Assembly (NCBI RefSeq): GCF_000284015.1
Contig: NC_016943.1
Location: forward strand, 3,389,541 to 3,453,540
DNA length: 64,000 nucleotides
Direction: 5' to 3'
DNA from: Blastococcus saxobsidens DD2
GTDB lineage: Bacteria; Actinomycetota; Actinomycetes; Mycobacteriales; Geodermatophilaceae
In this document: in pieces, positions 53,186-61,549 of the stretch
Layout of the letters: each line of letters starts with the position of its first letter
Position numbering within the stretch: the first letter of the stretch is position 1
The notes under the pieces: model-generated
Databases searched by the model: none
The model's input: only the letters and a program-made list of their open reading frames with translations
Told to the model about the DNA's origin: nothing
Translations under genes and position numbers: made by a program

Positions 53186-53232
53186 GGGGTACCGCCTTCC
53201 GGGCGGGCGACGGGGTGGACACCAGCAGCTAA

Positions 53233-53256
53233 GTTGACGTCGATGTCAGTGTCAAC
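53233..53256. promoter_or_regulatory. Inverted repeat between the acyl-CoA ligase operon and TetR
   Basis: GTTGAC (53233-53238) and GTCAAC (53251-53256) are perfect 6-bp arms separated by 12 nt, in the short divergent region between starts at 53185 and 53286. It is the natural candidate operator for the adjacent TetR protein. Confidence 0.5.
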
Positions 53257-53285
53257 CGACGGCCGGCGAATCCGGGAGGGCACCC

Positions 53286-53972
53286 GTGGTCCAGCATCCG
53301 CGCGCGGCTGACGCGCAGGCCCCGGCCGCGTCGCTCCCCGAGGAGATGTCCGGCGCGGCGCGCACGGAGCGCGCACGGGCCATGCGCGCCCGGCTGCTCG
53401 CCGCCGCCCGGGACGTGTTCGAGCGCGACGGCTTCCTGGACGCGCGTGTCACGGACATCTCCGCCGCGGCCGGGGTCGCCCACGGCAGCTTCTACACCTA
53501 CTACCGCTCGAAGACCGATGTGTTCCGGGCGCTGATCGCCGCGACCATGGACGAGCTCTACGCCTCCCTCGGTGGCGCCGCCGACGGGACGCAGCCGGGC
53601 TCGCAGCCGCTGGACCCCGTGGACGGCATCGACCGGGCCAACCGCCGGTTCGTGGCGATGTACCGGGAGAACACCGCGCTGATGGCGCTGTTCGAGCAGG
53701 TGACCACCTTCGACCCCGAGGTGCGCGCGCTCCGGCACGCGGCCCGCGAGCGGATGGTCGGCCGGGTGCGGCACAGCATCGAGCGGTTCCAGTCCGCCGG
53801 CCTCGTCGCCGCCGACCTGGACACCGAGTACAGCGCCCACGCGCTGGTGGCCATGGTGAACGGCCTCGTGCACTACTGGCTGGTGCTCGGCGGCGACTTC
53901 GACCAGGAGCGCCTGGTGCACACCATGACCCGGCTGTGGGCGCAGTCGCTGGGGTTGCCCGCCCCCCGCTGA
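53286..53972 (+). CDS. TetR-family regulator of the selenoprotein operon
   Basis: Protein of 228 residues. After a ~28-residue tail the helix-turn-helix reads ARVTDISAAAGVAHGSFYTYYRSKTDVFRALI (about residues 55-87). The C-terminal ligand domain (MYRENTALMALFEQVTTFDPEVRAL ... HALVAMVNGLVHYWLVLGG) is the kind often binding CoA esters or hydrophobic acids. GTG start with GGGAGGG upstream. It is divergent from the seven-gene operon and probably represses it until the acyl-CoA substrate accumulates. Confidence 0.92.
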   Translation: MVQHPRAADAQAPAASLPEEMSGAARTERARAMRARLLAAARDVFERDGFLDARVTDISAAAGVAHGSFYTYYRSKTDVFRALIAATMDELYASLGGAADGTQPGSQPLDPVDGIDRANRRFVAMYRENTALMALFEQVTTFDPEVRALRHAARERMVGRVRHSIERFQSAGLVAADLDTEYSAHALVAMVNGLVHYWLVLGGDFDQERLVHTMTRLWAQSLGLPAPR

Positions 53973-53987
53973 CCGGGCCGCGCCGGC

Positions 53988-54761
53988 TCAGCCGGTGATG
54001 CGCGTGCTCAGCGTGCCGATGCCCTCGATGGTCACCGCGATCTCGTCCCTGCGCTGCAGCGAGCCCACCCCGGCCGGGGTGCCGGTGAGCACCACGTCAC
54101 CGGGCAGCAGGGTCATCGCCTGGCTGACCCAGGAGACGCACGCCGCCACGTCGCGCAGCATGTCGGCGGTCGTGCCGTCCTGGCGCAGCTCGCCGTTGAC
54201 CGTCGACCGCAGCGACAGCGCCGAGGGGTCGATCTCCGTCTCCACCCAGGGGCCGAGCGGGCAGGAGCCGTCGAAGCCCTTGCCGCGGGTCCACTGCCCC
54301 TCGGACTTCTGGATGTCGCGCATGGTCAGGTCGTTGGCCACCGTGTAGCCGAAGACCACGCCGGCGACGTCTTCGGCCGCGACGGCCACGCACCGCCGCC
54401 CGATGACGACGGCCAGCTCCCCCTCGTAGTGCAGGTCGGAGGTCAGCGCCGGGTACGGGACCTCGGCGTCCGGCCCCACCACGGCGGTGGAGGGCTTGAG
54501 GAACACGATGGGGATCTCGGGCACCTCGTTGCCGAGCTCCTTCGCGTGCTCGGCGTAGTTGCGCCCGAGGGCGACGACCTTGCTCGGCTCCACCGGAGCC
54601 AGCAGGGTGACCTCGGCCAGGGGCGTGCGCTCCTCGGTGCGCCGGACGCCGTCGAACGGCGGGCCCTCGAGCCGGACGACGACGGCGTCGTCGCCGTCGC
54701 CCTCGACCAGGCCGTAGGACGACGTGCTGCTGCCGGCGGTGGTGTAGCGGGCGAGGCGCAT
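53988..54761 (-). CDS. Fumarylacetoacetate hydrolase family protein, second copy
   Basis: Protein of 257 residues with the FAH core: ALGRNYAEHAKELG, then HYEGELAVVIG (the E-x-E metal ligands) and GYTVANDLTMRDIQ with the third acidic ligand, and LTGTPAGVG near the end. Members hydrolyse C-C bonds of 2,4-dioxo acids or decarboxylate oxo-acids. Its ATG overlaps the SDR stop by one base (TGATG). It converges on TetR. Confidence 0.88.
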   Translation of the reverse strand: MRLARYTTAGSSTSSYGLVEGDGDDAVVVRLEGPPFDGVRRTEERTPLAEVTLLAPVEPSKVVALGRNYAEHAKELGNEVPEIPIVFLKPSTAVVGPDAEVPYPALTSDLHYEGELAVVIGRRCVAVAAEDVAGVVFGYTVANDLTMRDIQKSEGQWTRGKGFDGSCPLGPWVETEIDPSALSLRSTVNGELRQDGTTADMLRDVAACVSWVSQAMTLLPGDVVLTGTPAGVGSLQRRDEIAVTIEGIGTLSTRITG

Positions 54762-55552
54762 CAGATCGCCTTGACCATGCCGCCGTCGACGAGCAGGTTC
54801 TGCCCCGTCATGTACGTGTTGGCGCCCGAGACGAGGAATGCCGCCACCCGGCCGAACTCCTCTGCTTCGCCGTAGCGCCTGATCGGGATCCCCTTCTCCG
54901 ACTGCGCCCGCACCTCCTCGACCGAGAGGCCGGTCTGCTTCGCCCGGTTGGCGTCGAGGCTGGCCACGCGGTCGGTCGCGATCCGGCCCGGACCCACCGT
55001 GTTGACCAGCACGCCGTCGGGGGCGAACTCGGTCGCGAGCGACTTGGCCAGGCCGACGACGGCGATCCGGTAGGTGTTGGACAGCAGCAGGTTCTCGATG
55101 GGCTGCTTGACCGACGACGAGGTGACGACGGCGATCCGGCCCCACTGCTGCTCGCGCATGTGCGGCAGCACGCCGCGGATCAGGCGCACCGTGCTCATCA
55201 GGTTGAGGTCGTGCGCCCGGTACCACGTCGCGTCGTCGTCGGCTGCGAGGAAGCCTCCGGGCGGTGGGCCGCCGGCGTTGGCGACGAGCACGTCGACGCC
55301 ACCGAGGCGGCGCCGGGTCTCCTCCAGCAGGCGGGTCACGTCGGCGACGTCGGCGACGTCGGCGGGGCAGTACTCCACCTGCGCGCCGGTGGCCTCGCTG
55401 ATCTCCGCCGCCGTCTTCGCGAGCTGCTCCTCACCCCGGCTGGAGATCATCACCCGGGCGCCCTCGGCGGCCAGCTGCGTCGCGGTCGCCCGGCCGAGGC
55501 CCTTGCTGGCCGCGGTGACGAGCGCGACCTTGCCGGTCAGTTCGAGATCCAT
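54761..55552 (-). CDS. Short-chain dehydrogenase/reductase lacking YxxxK
   Basis: Protein of 263 residues with cofactor motif TAASKGLGRAT and NAGG, and the C-terminal GQNLLVDGG. At the usual active site it has SSSVKQPIENLLLSNTYRIAVVGLAK: the Tyr is present but the residue four positions later is Val, not Lys. Either this belongs to a subgroup with shifted chemistry or the enzyme is atypical. It lies between two FAH-family genes, suggesting a joint oxo-acid pathway. Confidence 0.85.
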   Translation of the reverse strand: MDLELTGKVALVTAASKGLGRATATQLAAEGARVMISSRGEEQLAKTAAEISEATGAQVEYCPADVADVADVTRLLEETRRRLGGVDVLVANAGGPPPGGFLAADDDATWYRAHDLNLMSTVRLIRGVLPHMREQQWGRIAVVTSSSVKQPIENLLLSNTYRIAVVGLAKSLATEFAPDGVLVNTVGPGRIATDRVASLDANRAKQTGLSVEEVRAQSEKGIPIRRYGEAEEFGRVAAFLVSGANTYMTGQNLLVDGGMVKAI

Positions 55553-55555
55553 CAG

Positions 55556-56410
55556 TCACTCCACGGGGTTCGAGAGGTCACGGAAGCCGACGATCGAGCA
55601 GCCGGTGGTGTCGCCGGGCCGGATGTGGACGGCGCCGGGGGTGCCGGTCGAGATGATGTCGCCCGGCAGGAGGGTCATGACCCGCGAGTGGAAGGCCACC
55701 AGCCACCACGGGCGGAAGGTCATGTTCGAGACGACGTTGCGCCGGTGCACCTCGCCGTTGTGCAGGGTCGAGACCTCGAGTGCGTCGACGTCGGGCACCT
55801 CGTCCACGGTGACCAGCTCGGGGCCGAAGCTGAAGAACGTGTCGAAGCTCTTCGACCGGGTGAGGTACCGCGGGTTGATCTCGAGGATGTCCTCGGCGGT
55901 CATGTCGACGATCGTGGTGAACCCGGCGACGACCGAGGCGGCGTCGGCCTCGTCGACGTCCTTGCACTCCGTGCCGATGATGACCCCGAGCTCGCCCTCG
56001 GCCGTCGTCCGCTGCGACTGGGGCGGGATCCGGATCGGGTCGCCGGGGCCGATGATCGCGGTGTCGGGCTTCAGGAAGCTGGCCGGCTCGGTCGACGGCG
56101 CCTTCTCCTTCAGATCCGCCGCGTGCTCGACGTAGTTCAGCCCGATGCCCCAGATCTTGCGGGGACGGCGGTAGAGCGGCGCGTGGGCCAGCTGGTCCTG
56201 CGGGATGGCGAGGTCGTCGAGCAGCCCGGCCGGCGCCCCGCCCACCCACTGGCGCAGCGCCTGCACCTCACCGTTCTCCAGCAGCTCCTGCACCGTGCCC
56301 GACCAGGTGGTGCCCAAAGCCTCGTTCACCGCCGTGAGCAGCACGGCACCGGATGGCCGGACGAGCGCGGCCGGCTCGGCACCGTCGATCCGCAGGGACG
56401 TCAGTCGCAC
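55556..56410 (-). CDS. Fumarylacetoacetate hydrolase family protein, first copy
   Basis: Protein of 284 residues: GIGLNYVEHAADL, AEGELGVIIG (E-x-E ligands), IVDMTAEDI with the Asp ligand, PELVTVDEVPD, and STGTPGAVHIRPGD. It carries an ~85-residue N-terminal domain that the second copy lacks in full. It starts the three-gene unit FAH-SDR-FAH, with gaps of 3 nt or less. Expected role: hydrolysis or decarboxylation of a dioxo-acid intermediate. Confidence 0.9.
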   Translation of the reverse strand: MRLTSLRIDGAEPAALVRPSGAVLLTAVNEALGTTWSGTVQELLENGEVQALRQWVGGAPAGLLDDLAIPQDQLAHAPLYRRPRKIWGIGLNYVEHAADLKEKAPSTEPASFLKPDTAIIGPGDPIRIPPQSQRTTAEGELGVIIGTECKDVDEADAASVVAGFTTIVDMTAEDILEINPRYLTRSKSFDTFFSFGPELVTVDEVPDVDALEVSTLHNGEVHRRNVVSNMTFRPWWLVAFHSRVMTLLPGDIISTGTPGAVHIRPGDTTGCSIVGFRDLSNPVE

Positions 56411-56440
56411 AGGGGCTCCTAGCTCTCGGGGGACGGTCGC

Positions 56441-57328
56441 TCAGAGCCCGACGGCGCTGATCAGGTCGTCGAGCTCGGCGAGAGTGATGTCGTCGACGGG
56501 CGGGGCCGGGAAACGGGCGTGCGGTGAGCTGATCGCTCCCCGCCGGGCGAACACCTGCTTGCGGATGGTGACCCCGCCGACGCCGAGCTGCGCCTCGTAG
56601 CGGATCAGCGGCAGGTGCCGGAAGAAGTACTCCTGCGCCTCCGCGCGCTGCCCGGCCACGAACTTCTCGTAGGTGCCGACGAGGACCTGCGGGAAGCCGA
56701 ACCCGGTCATGATCCCGTCGGCACCGCGGAGCAGCTCCTCGTACAGGTACACCCCGCCGAGGCCGCCGAAGATGCCCACCGGCGAGCGCACCGCGTTCCG
56801 CACCGCGGTGATCTTCGGGAGGGTCGGCGTCTCCTCGAGCTTGAGGTACCGGCAGCCCTCGATCTCGTCGAGCAGCCGGACCAGGAACGGGGCGGGCATG
56901 GTCACGCCGGTGTTGACCGGCTCGTCCTGCACGACCACCGGCACCGACACCGCCTCGGCCACCCGGCGGAAGTGCTCGAAGACCAGATCCAGGTTCTTGG
57001 TGTTGTCCGGCGGCGCCAGCATGACCGCGGCGGCGCCGGCGTCCTCCGCGCGGCGCGCGTAGTCCAGGGCCATCCGGGTCGCGCGGGCCGAGATGCCGGC
57101 CACGACCGGTGCGCGCCCCGCGGTCGCCTGCACGTAGCGCCGCAGCACCCGCTCCCGCTCCTCGTCGAGGAGCTTGGCGGCCTCCCCCATGATGCCGAGG
57201 ATGGTGAGGCCGTGCGCCCCGGCACCGAGGTAGTCCTCGACGAGGGTGTCGATGCTGGCCTCGTCGACCGCCCCGTCGTCGGTGAAGGGCGTCAGCGTGA
57301 TGGGCAGCACGCCCCGGAGGGCGCTCAC
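56441..57328 (-). CDS. Dihydrodipicolinate synthase family aldolase
   Basis: Protein of 295 residues from GTG (SALRGVLPITLTPFTDDGAVD). The Schiff-base Lys is in CRYLKLEETPTLPK. The Tyr expected in the YNxP motif is replaced: the sequence reads VVVQDEPVNTG. This resembles the DHDPS-like subgroup acting on pyruvate-derived or sugar-acid substrates rather than lysine biosynthesis. A TACGGT hexamer at 57402-57397 is a possible promoter, leaving a leader of roughly 60 nt. It lies next to FAH and oxo-acid genes. Confidence 0.85.
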   Translation of the reverse strand: MSALRGVLPITLTPFTDDGAVDEASIDTLVEDYLGAGAHGLTILGIMGEAAKLLDEERERVLRRYVQATAGRAPVVAGISARATRMALDYARRAEDAGAAAVMLAPPDNTKNLDLVFEHFRRVAEAVSVPVVVQDEPVNTGVTMPAPFLVRLLDEIEGCRYLKLEETPTLPKITAVRNAVRSPVGIFGGLGGVYLYEELLRGADGIMTGFGFPQVLVGTYEKFVAGQRAEAQEYFFRHLPLIRYEAQLGVGGVTIRKQVFARRGAISSPHARFPAPPVDDITLAELDDLISAVGL

Positions 57329-57464
57329 CGCCGGACACCCCGCGGGAACGGCCCGACGGCCCGGCTGCGACACTCGGTGACTGGGATCACAGGCACACCG
57401 TAGCGGCTGCCGGGACCGGTTCCCCGGCCCGGGGTGGCCGTGCGGAGCACACGATCGGAGCAGG

Positions 57465-58688
57465 ATGACCCCCTCTCGCTTCGCCGTCGTCGGCGGCGGC
57501 ATCATCGGCGCCGCGGTGGCGCGGCGGCTGCTCCAGCTGCGGCCCGACGCCCAGGTGACGCTGCTGGAGAAGGAGGACCGGCTGGCCGCGCACCAGACCG
57601 GCCGCAACAGCGGCGTGGTGCACGCCGGCCTGTACTACGAGCCGGGCTCGCTCAAGGCGCTGCTCTGCCGACGCGGGGTCGGCCTGCTCCAGGAGTTCTG
57701 CGCCGAGAAGGACCTCGGCTACCAGGAGATCGGCAAGGTGCTGGTCGCCCTCGACGCCGCCGAGCAGTCCCGGCTGGACGCCATCGCCGAGCGGGCCCGC
57801 GCCAACGGGGTCCCCGGCATCCGGATCATCGACCGGGCCCAGCTGCACGAGCTCGAGCCGCACGTCACCGGCGTCGCCGGCCTGCACTCCCCCACCACCG
57901 CGATCGTCGACTACGCCGGGATCACCCGGCAGCTGGCCGCCGACGCCCAGGCGTCCGGGGCCACGATCCGCACCGGGTTCGCCGTCACGGGGCTGCGGCA
58001 CACCTCCGGTGGGCCGGCCGAGGAGGTCGTCGTGCAGGGGGCCACCGGTGAGGAGCTCGCCGTCGACCAGGTCGTGCTCTGCGCCGGCCTGCAGGTCGAC
58101 CGGCTCGCCCAGCTCGCCGGCGACGTCCCCGCCCCCCGCATCGTGCCCTTCCGCGGCGAGTACTTCGCCCTGGTCCCCGAGAAGCGATCCCTGGTCAACG
58201 GGCTGGTGTACCCGGTGCCCGACCCGCGCTACCCGTTCCTCGGGGTGCACCTGACCCCCCGGTTCGACGGCGAGGTGCTCGTCGGCCCCAACGCCGTGCT
58301 CGCCATGGCGCGGGAGGGCTACCGCCGCCGCGACGTCAGCGCCAAGGAGCTCGCCGAGATCGTCCGCTACGCCGGCTTCCGGAAGTTCGCCAAGCAGCAC
58401 TGGAAGACCGGCATCGCCGAGATGCGGGGCTCGCTGAGCAAGCGCACCTTCACCGCCGCCGCCCAGCGCTACGTCCCCGAACTCACCGTTGCGGACCTGG
58501 TCCCCGCCACCGCCGGCATCCGCGCCCAGGCGCTCGAATCCGACGGCAGCCTCGTCGACGACTTCCGCATCACCCGCACCGGCGCCGTCGTCGCCGTCCG
58601 CAACGCGCCCTCCCCCGCCGCGACCTCCTCGCTGGCGATCGCCGAGCACATCGTCGACGACCTCCTCGGCCGCGGCCCGGAGTCGTGA
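57465..58688 (+). CDS. lhgO: L-2-hydroxyglutarate oxidase
   Basis: Protein of 407 residues: FAD motif VVGGGIIGAAVARRLL, LAAHQTGRNSGVVHAGLYYEPGSLKA (the LhgO signature), and LHTPTTAIVDY-like LHSPTTAIVDYAGI. It oxidises L-2-hydroxyglutarate to 2-oxoglutarate. Divergent from the DHDPS-family gene, with GGAGCAGG just before the ATG. It is followed by an MFS gene in the same direction, possibly the carrier. Confidence 0.92.
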   Translation: MTPSRFAVVGGGIIGAAVARRLLQLRPDAQVTLLEKEDRLAAHQTGRNSGVVHAGLYYEPGSLKALLCRRGVGLLQEFCAEKDLGYQEIGKVLVALDAAEQSRLDAIAERARANGVPGIRIIDRAQLHELEPHVTGVAGLHSPTTAIVDYAGITRQLAADAQASGATIRTGFAVTGLRHTSGGPAEEVVVQGATGEELAVDQVVLCAGLQVDRLAQLAGDVPAPRIVPFRGEYFALVPEKRSLVNGLVYPVPDPRYPFLGVHLTPRFDGEVLVGPNAVLAMAREGYRRRDVSAKELAEIVRYAGFRKFAKQHWKTGIAEMRGSLSKRTFTAAAQRYVPELTVADLVPATAGIRAQALESDGSLVDDFRITRTGAVVAVRNAPSPAATSSLAIAEHIVDDLLGRGPES

Positions 58689-58722
58689 CCGGGGCCGCCT
58701 TCCGCCGGCGGGTCTGACCGCC

Positions 58723-59952
58723 GTGCGCCCGCCTCCCGGGACCCGCGGCCCGGTGAGCTCCCGGACCGCGGCCACCGCGGCGGTGAGCGTCACCACCGCC
58801 GGTGTGCTGCCCGGCTTCATGGTCGGCGTGCTGTGGGTGCAGCTGCGCGCGGACCTCGGCTTCGGCCCCTCGCTGCTGGGCGTGCTGGTGGCCTGCTTCT
58901 TCTTCTCCTCCGCCCTGGCCGCCTTCACCGCCGGCATGGTGGTGCGCCGCTTCGGCACCTCCCCGGTCGTGCGGCTCTCGGCGCTGGTGGCCGCCATCTC
59001 GATGCTGGTCATCGCCGTGGCGGCGCAGCACACCCCCGTGCTCGTCGGTGCCCTCGTCGTCGCGGGCTGGGGCAACGGCATCGGGCAGCCGGCCAGCAAC
59101 GACCTGATCGCCCGGGCGGTGACCCCCGAGCGCCACGGGCTGGCCTACGGCACGAAGCAGGCGGCGATCCCGCTGGCGACGATGCTCGCCGGGGCGGCGG
59201 TCCCGCTGGTCGCCATCCCGTTCGGGTGGCGGCCGGCGTTCGCGATCGGTGCCGGGCTGGCCCTGCTCGTGATGCTCACCGTCCCCAGCGGCCGCCGGCT
59301 CCCCCCACGGGGCGCCGCCGCGGCGTCGGAGGCGGCGGGGCCCTTCCGCCGCGCCGCGCTGGTCGTGCTGGCCTGCGGCATCATGCTCGGCGCGGCCACC
59401 GGCAACGCGCTCGGCTCGTTCTTCGTCGCCACCGCCGTCGACTCCGGCATCTCCCCCGGCACGGCCGGGCTGCTCGCCGCGGTGGCCAGCGCCGCCGGCG
59501 CGTCGGCCCGGATCGCGGTCGGCTGGCTGGCGGACAAGGTGCGCACCCGGTGGCTGCTCGTGGTCGCCGCCCAGATGGCGATCGGCGGCCTGTCCTACGC
59601 GCTGCTGGGCACCGGGGTGGAGGTGCTCATCGCCGCCGGTGCGGTGATCGGCTACTGCACCGGCTGGGCGTGGGCCGGGTTGTCCACCTACTCCGTCGCC
59701 CGGATGCACCCGGGCATGGCCGCCCGCGCCACCTCGATCACCCAGGGCGGGATGGGCGCCGGGGCGGCGCTGGGACCGCTGCTGTTCGGCCTCCTCGTCG
59801 CGGCGACCTCCTACGCGGTCGCCTGGTACACCACGGCTGCGGTCTCGGTGGTCGCCGGGGCGGTGATCGTCCAGGGCCGCCGGATGCTCCTGCGGGACCG
59901 GCCCGGGCTGGTGGCCGCGCAGCAGCTGCGGCGGCGAACCCGGCATGCCTGA
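58723..59952 (+). CDS. MFS transporter
   Basis: Protein of about 409 residues with 12 predicted membrane segments, the first around VTTAGVLPGFMVGVLWVQL and others such as LVACFFFSSALAAFTAGMVV. Between helices 2 and 3 is the charged MFS loop, and GTKQAAIPLATML and GWLADKVRTRWLLV are typical. GTG at 58723 is tentative; GTG at 58753 is equally possible. Follows lhgO by 34 nt; the substrate is probably an organic acid. Confidence 0.85.
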   Translation: MRPPPGTRGPVSSRTAATAAVSVTTAGVLPGFMVGVLWVQLRADLGFGPSLLGVLVACFFFSSALAAFTAGMVVRRFGTSPVVRLSALVAAISMLVIAVAAQHTPVLVGALVVAGWGNGIGQPASNDLIARAVTPERHGLAYGTKQAAIPLATMLAGAAVPLVAIPFGWRPAFAIGAGLALLVMLTVPSGRRLPPRGAAAASEAAGPFRRAALVVLACGIMLGAATGNALGSFFVATAVDSGISPGTAGLLAAVASAAGASARIAVGWLADKVRTRWLLVVAAQMAIGGLSYALLGTGVEVLIAAGAVIGYCTGWAWAGLSTYSVARMHPGMAARATSITQGGMGAGAALGPLLFGLLVAATSYAVAWYTTAAVSVVAGAVIVQGRRMLLRDRPGLVAAQQLRRRTRHA

Positions 59953-59958
59953 CCCGGC

Positions 59959-60840
59959 TCACCCGGGCAGGCCGCGGAGCACCTCCAGGGCGGCGGTCAG
60001 CGACGTCGGCACGGCGCCCGGCTCGTGCCCGGCCGCGGCCAGGCCCCGAGCGCTGCGCTCGTGCCGCTGCACGAGCCCGCTCGAGAGCAACGGCGGCACG
60101 CCGGTCCCCGCGACGGTGTCCCGGGCCATCCGCACCTCGACCGCCCGGCGGCCGGCATGGGCCACGTGCGTGGTGACCAGCATGGTGGCGAAGTCCCGCG
60201 TCGGGTAGCGGTCGAGCGTCTCCTCCACCATGGCGATCAGCGGCTCGACGACGTCGAGCTCCTGTGCCGCCAGCAGGGCCTCCACCCACAGTCCCTCCAT
60301 GCCCTTGACCACGACGCTGCGCAGCATCTTCAGGGCCGCCGCGGCACCGACCTCGCTGCCGACGACGGAGGCGTTGAACCCCAGCCCGATCAGCAGCCCG
60401 GCGGCCTCGGCGGCGTCCGGTCCGGCCAGCGAGATCGGGATCGCCGCGCCGTCGAGGGTGATCCCGCCGCCGGTCATCACCCCGTCGACCACCCGCACAC
60501 CGGCCAGCGCCGCGGCGACCTCATGCTTGGCGGTCGGCTCGGTCGAGTTCAGGTCGACGTAGAGGGCGCCGTCCCCGGCGTGCGGCGCGTAACCGGTCGC
60601 GGCGGCCACCGCCGTCGCCGGGGTGACCAGCGAGAGGACGACCTCCCGGTCGGCGAGCGCGGCGACGTCGTCGGCCGCCGTCGCGCCCGCAGCGGTGATC
60701 GCCGCGCGCACCGCCGGCCCCCGGGCCGGGTCGGCCAGGACGCGGTCGTGCACCAGCAGGTCGGCCCCGGCGGCCGCCACCGCCCCGCCGATGACCCGCC
60801 CGGCCTCCCCGAACCCGAGCAGGCCCCAGCGGAGGCTCAC
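59959..60840 (-). CDS. NAD(P)-dependent dehydrogenase, 6PGDH-like (DUF1932)
   Basis: Protein of 293 residues from GTG: Rossmann motif LRWGLLGFGEAGRVIGGAV, then DLNSTEPTAKHEVAAAL and a helical C-terminal domain with GAAAALKMLRSVVVKGMEGLWVEALLA (the conserved catalytic Lys). These are beta-hydroxyacid dehydrogenases. It overlaps the RraA-family gene by 4 nt. It converges on the MFS gene with 6 nt between stops. Confidence 0.85.
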   Translation of the reverse strand: MSLRWGLLGFGEAGRVIGGAVAAAGADLLVHDRVLADPARGPAVRAAITAAGATAADDVAALADREVVLSLVTPATAVAAATGYAPHAGDGALYVDLNSTEPTAKHEVAAALAGVRVVDGVMTGGGITLDGAAIPISLAGPDAAEAAGLLIGLGFNASVVGSEVGAAAALKMLRSVVVKGMEGLWVEALLAAQELDVVEPLIAMVEETLDRYPTRDFATMLVTTHVAHAGRRAVEVRMARDTVAGTGVPPLLSSGLVQRHERSARGLAAAGHEPGAVPTSLTAALEVLRGLPG

Positions 60841-61520
60841 CGGGGGCCGTCCCCGGTCACGAGCTCCTCGGTGAGCGTCTCCAGCACCCAGGAGCGGTCG
60901 AACGTGCCCGCGGCGATCTCGGCGAACTGCTCCTCCTCGGCGCGCAACCGCTGCTCCCCGCGGCCCACCACCTCGGACCCGCGCTCGTGCGGCACGACCA
61001 CCACGCCGTCGGCGTCGCCGACCACCAGATCGCCCGAGCGGACCACGCTGCCGCCGGCCTGCACCGGCCCGTGCACCTCCCCCGGCCCGTCCTTGTACGG
61101 GCCGAGGTGGTTGATGCCCGCCGCGAAGACCGGGATCGGCCCGGCGGCCAGCCCCTCGGCGTCCCGGACGGCGCCGTCGACGACGATCGCGGCGATCCCC
61201 CGGGTGACGGCGTAGCGACCCATGATCTCGCCGAGGACCGCCCGTTCGAGGAATCCGCCGCCGTCCACCACCAGCACGTCGCCGGGCTCGGCCAGATCGA
61301 GGGCGCGGTGGATGACCAGGTTGTCCCCGGGGCGCGTGCGCACGGTCAGCGCCGGCCCGGCCACCCGTGGCCAGCGCCCACCGGGGACCCAGTGCACCCC
61401 GCGGACACCACCGACCCGCTCCATGCTGTCGGACAGGATGCTGGTGGGCAGGTCGCGGCAGCGGACCAGCAGCCCGGGGTCGGGCCGCGGGCCCGCGGGG
61501 TGACGGCGACAGGTGCTCAT
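60837..61520 (-). CDS. RraA-family aldolase/regulator-like protein
   Basis: Protein of 227 residues: HRALDLAEPGDVLVVDGGGFLERAVLGEIMG, then AAIVVDGAVRDAEGL (the DGxxRD metal/substrate motif), and GDLVVGDADGVVVVPHER. In catabolic clusters such proteins are usually 4-carboxy-4-hydroxy-2-oxoadipate or 4-hydroxy-4-methyl-2-oxoglutarate aldolases rather than RNase E inhibitors. The surrounding genes favour an aldolase. Confidence 0.88.
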   Translation of the reverse strand: MSTCRRHPAGPRPDPGLLVRCRDLPTSILSDSMERVGGVRGVHWVPGGRWPRVAGPALTVRTRPGDNLVIHRALDLAEPGDVLVVDGGGFLERAVLGEIMGRYAVTRGIAAIVVDGAVRDAEGLAAGPIPVFAAGINHLGPYKDGPGEVHGPVQAGGSVVRSGDLVVGDADGVVVVPHERGSEVVGRGEQRLRAEEEQFAEIAAGTFDRSWVLETLTEELVTGDGPR

Positions 61521-61549
61521 CTCGGTCCTCCAGGTGGGGGTCGGGGGGT

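Noticed and set aside
57388..57390. GTG 6 nt after TACGGT as the start of the DHDPS-family gene
   Set aside because: It is out of frame with the aldolase, so the hexamer can only be a promoter with a leader.
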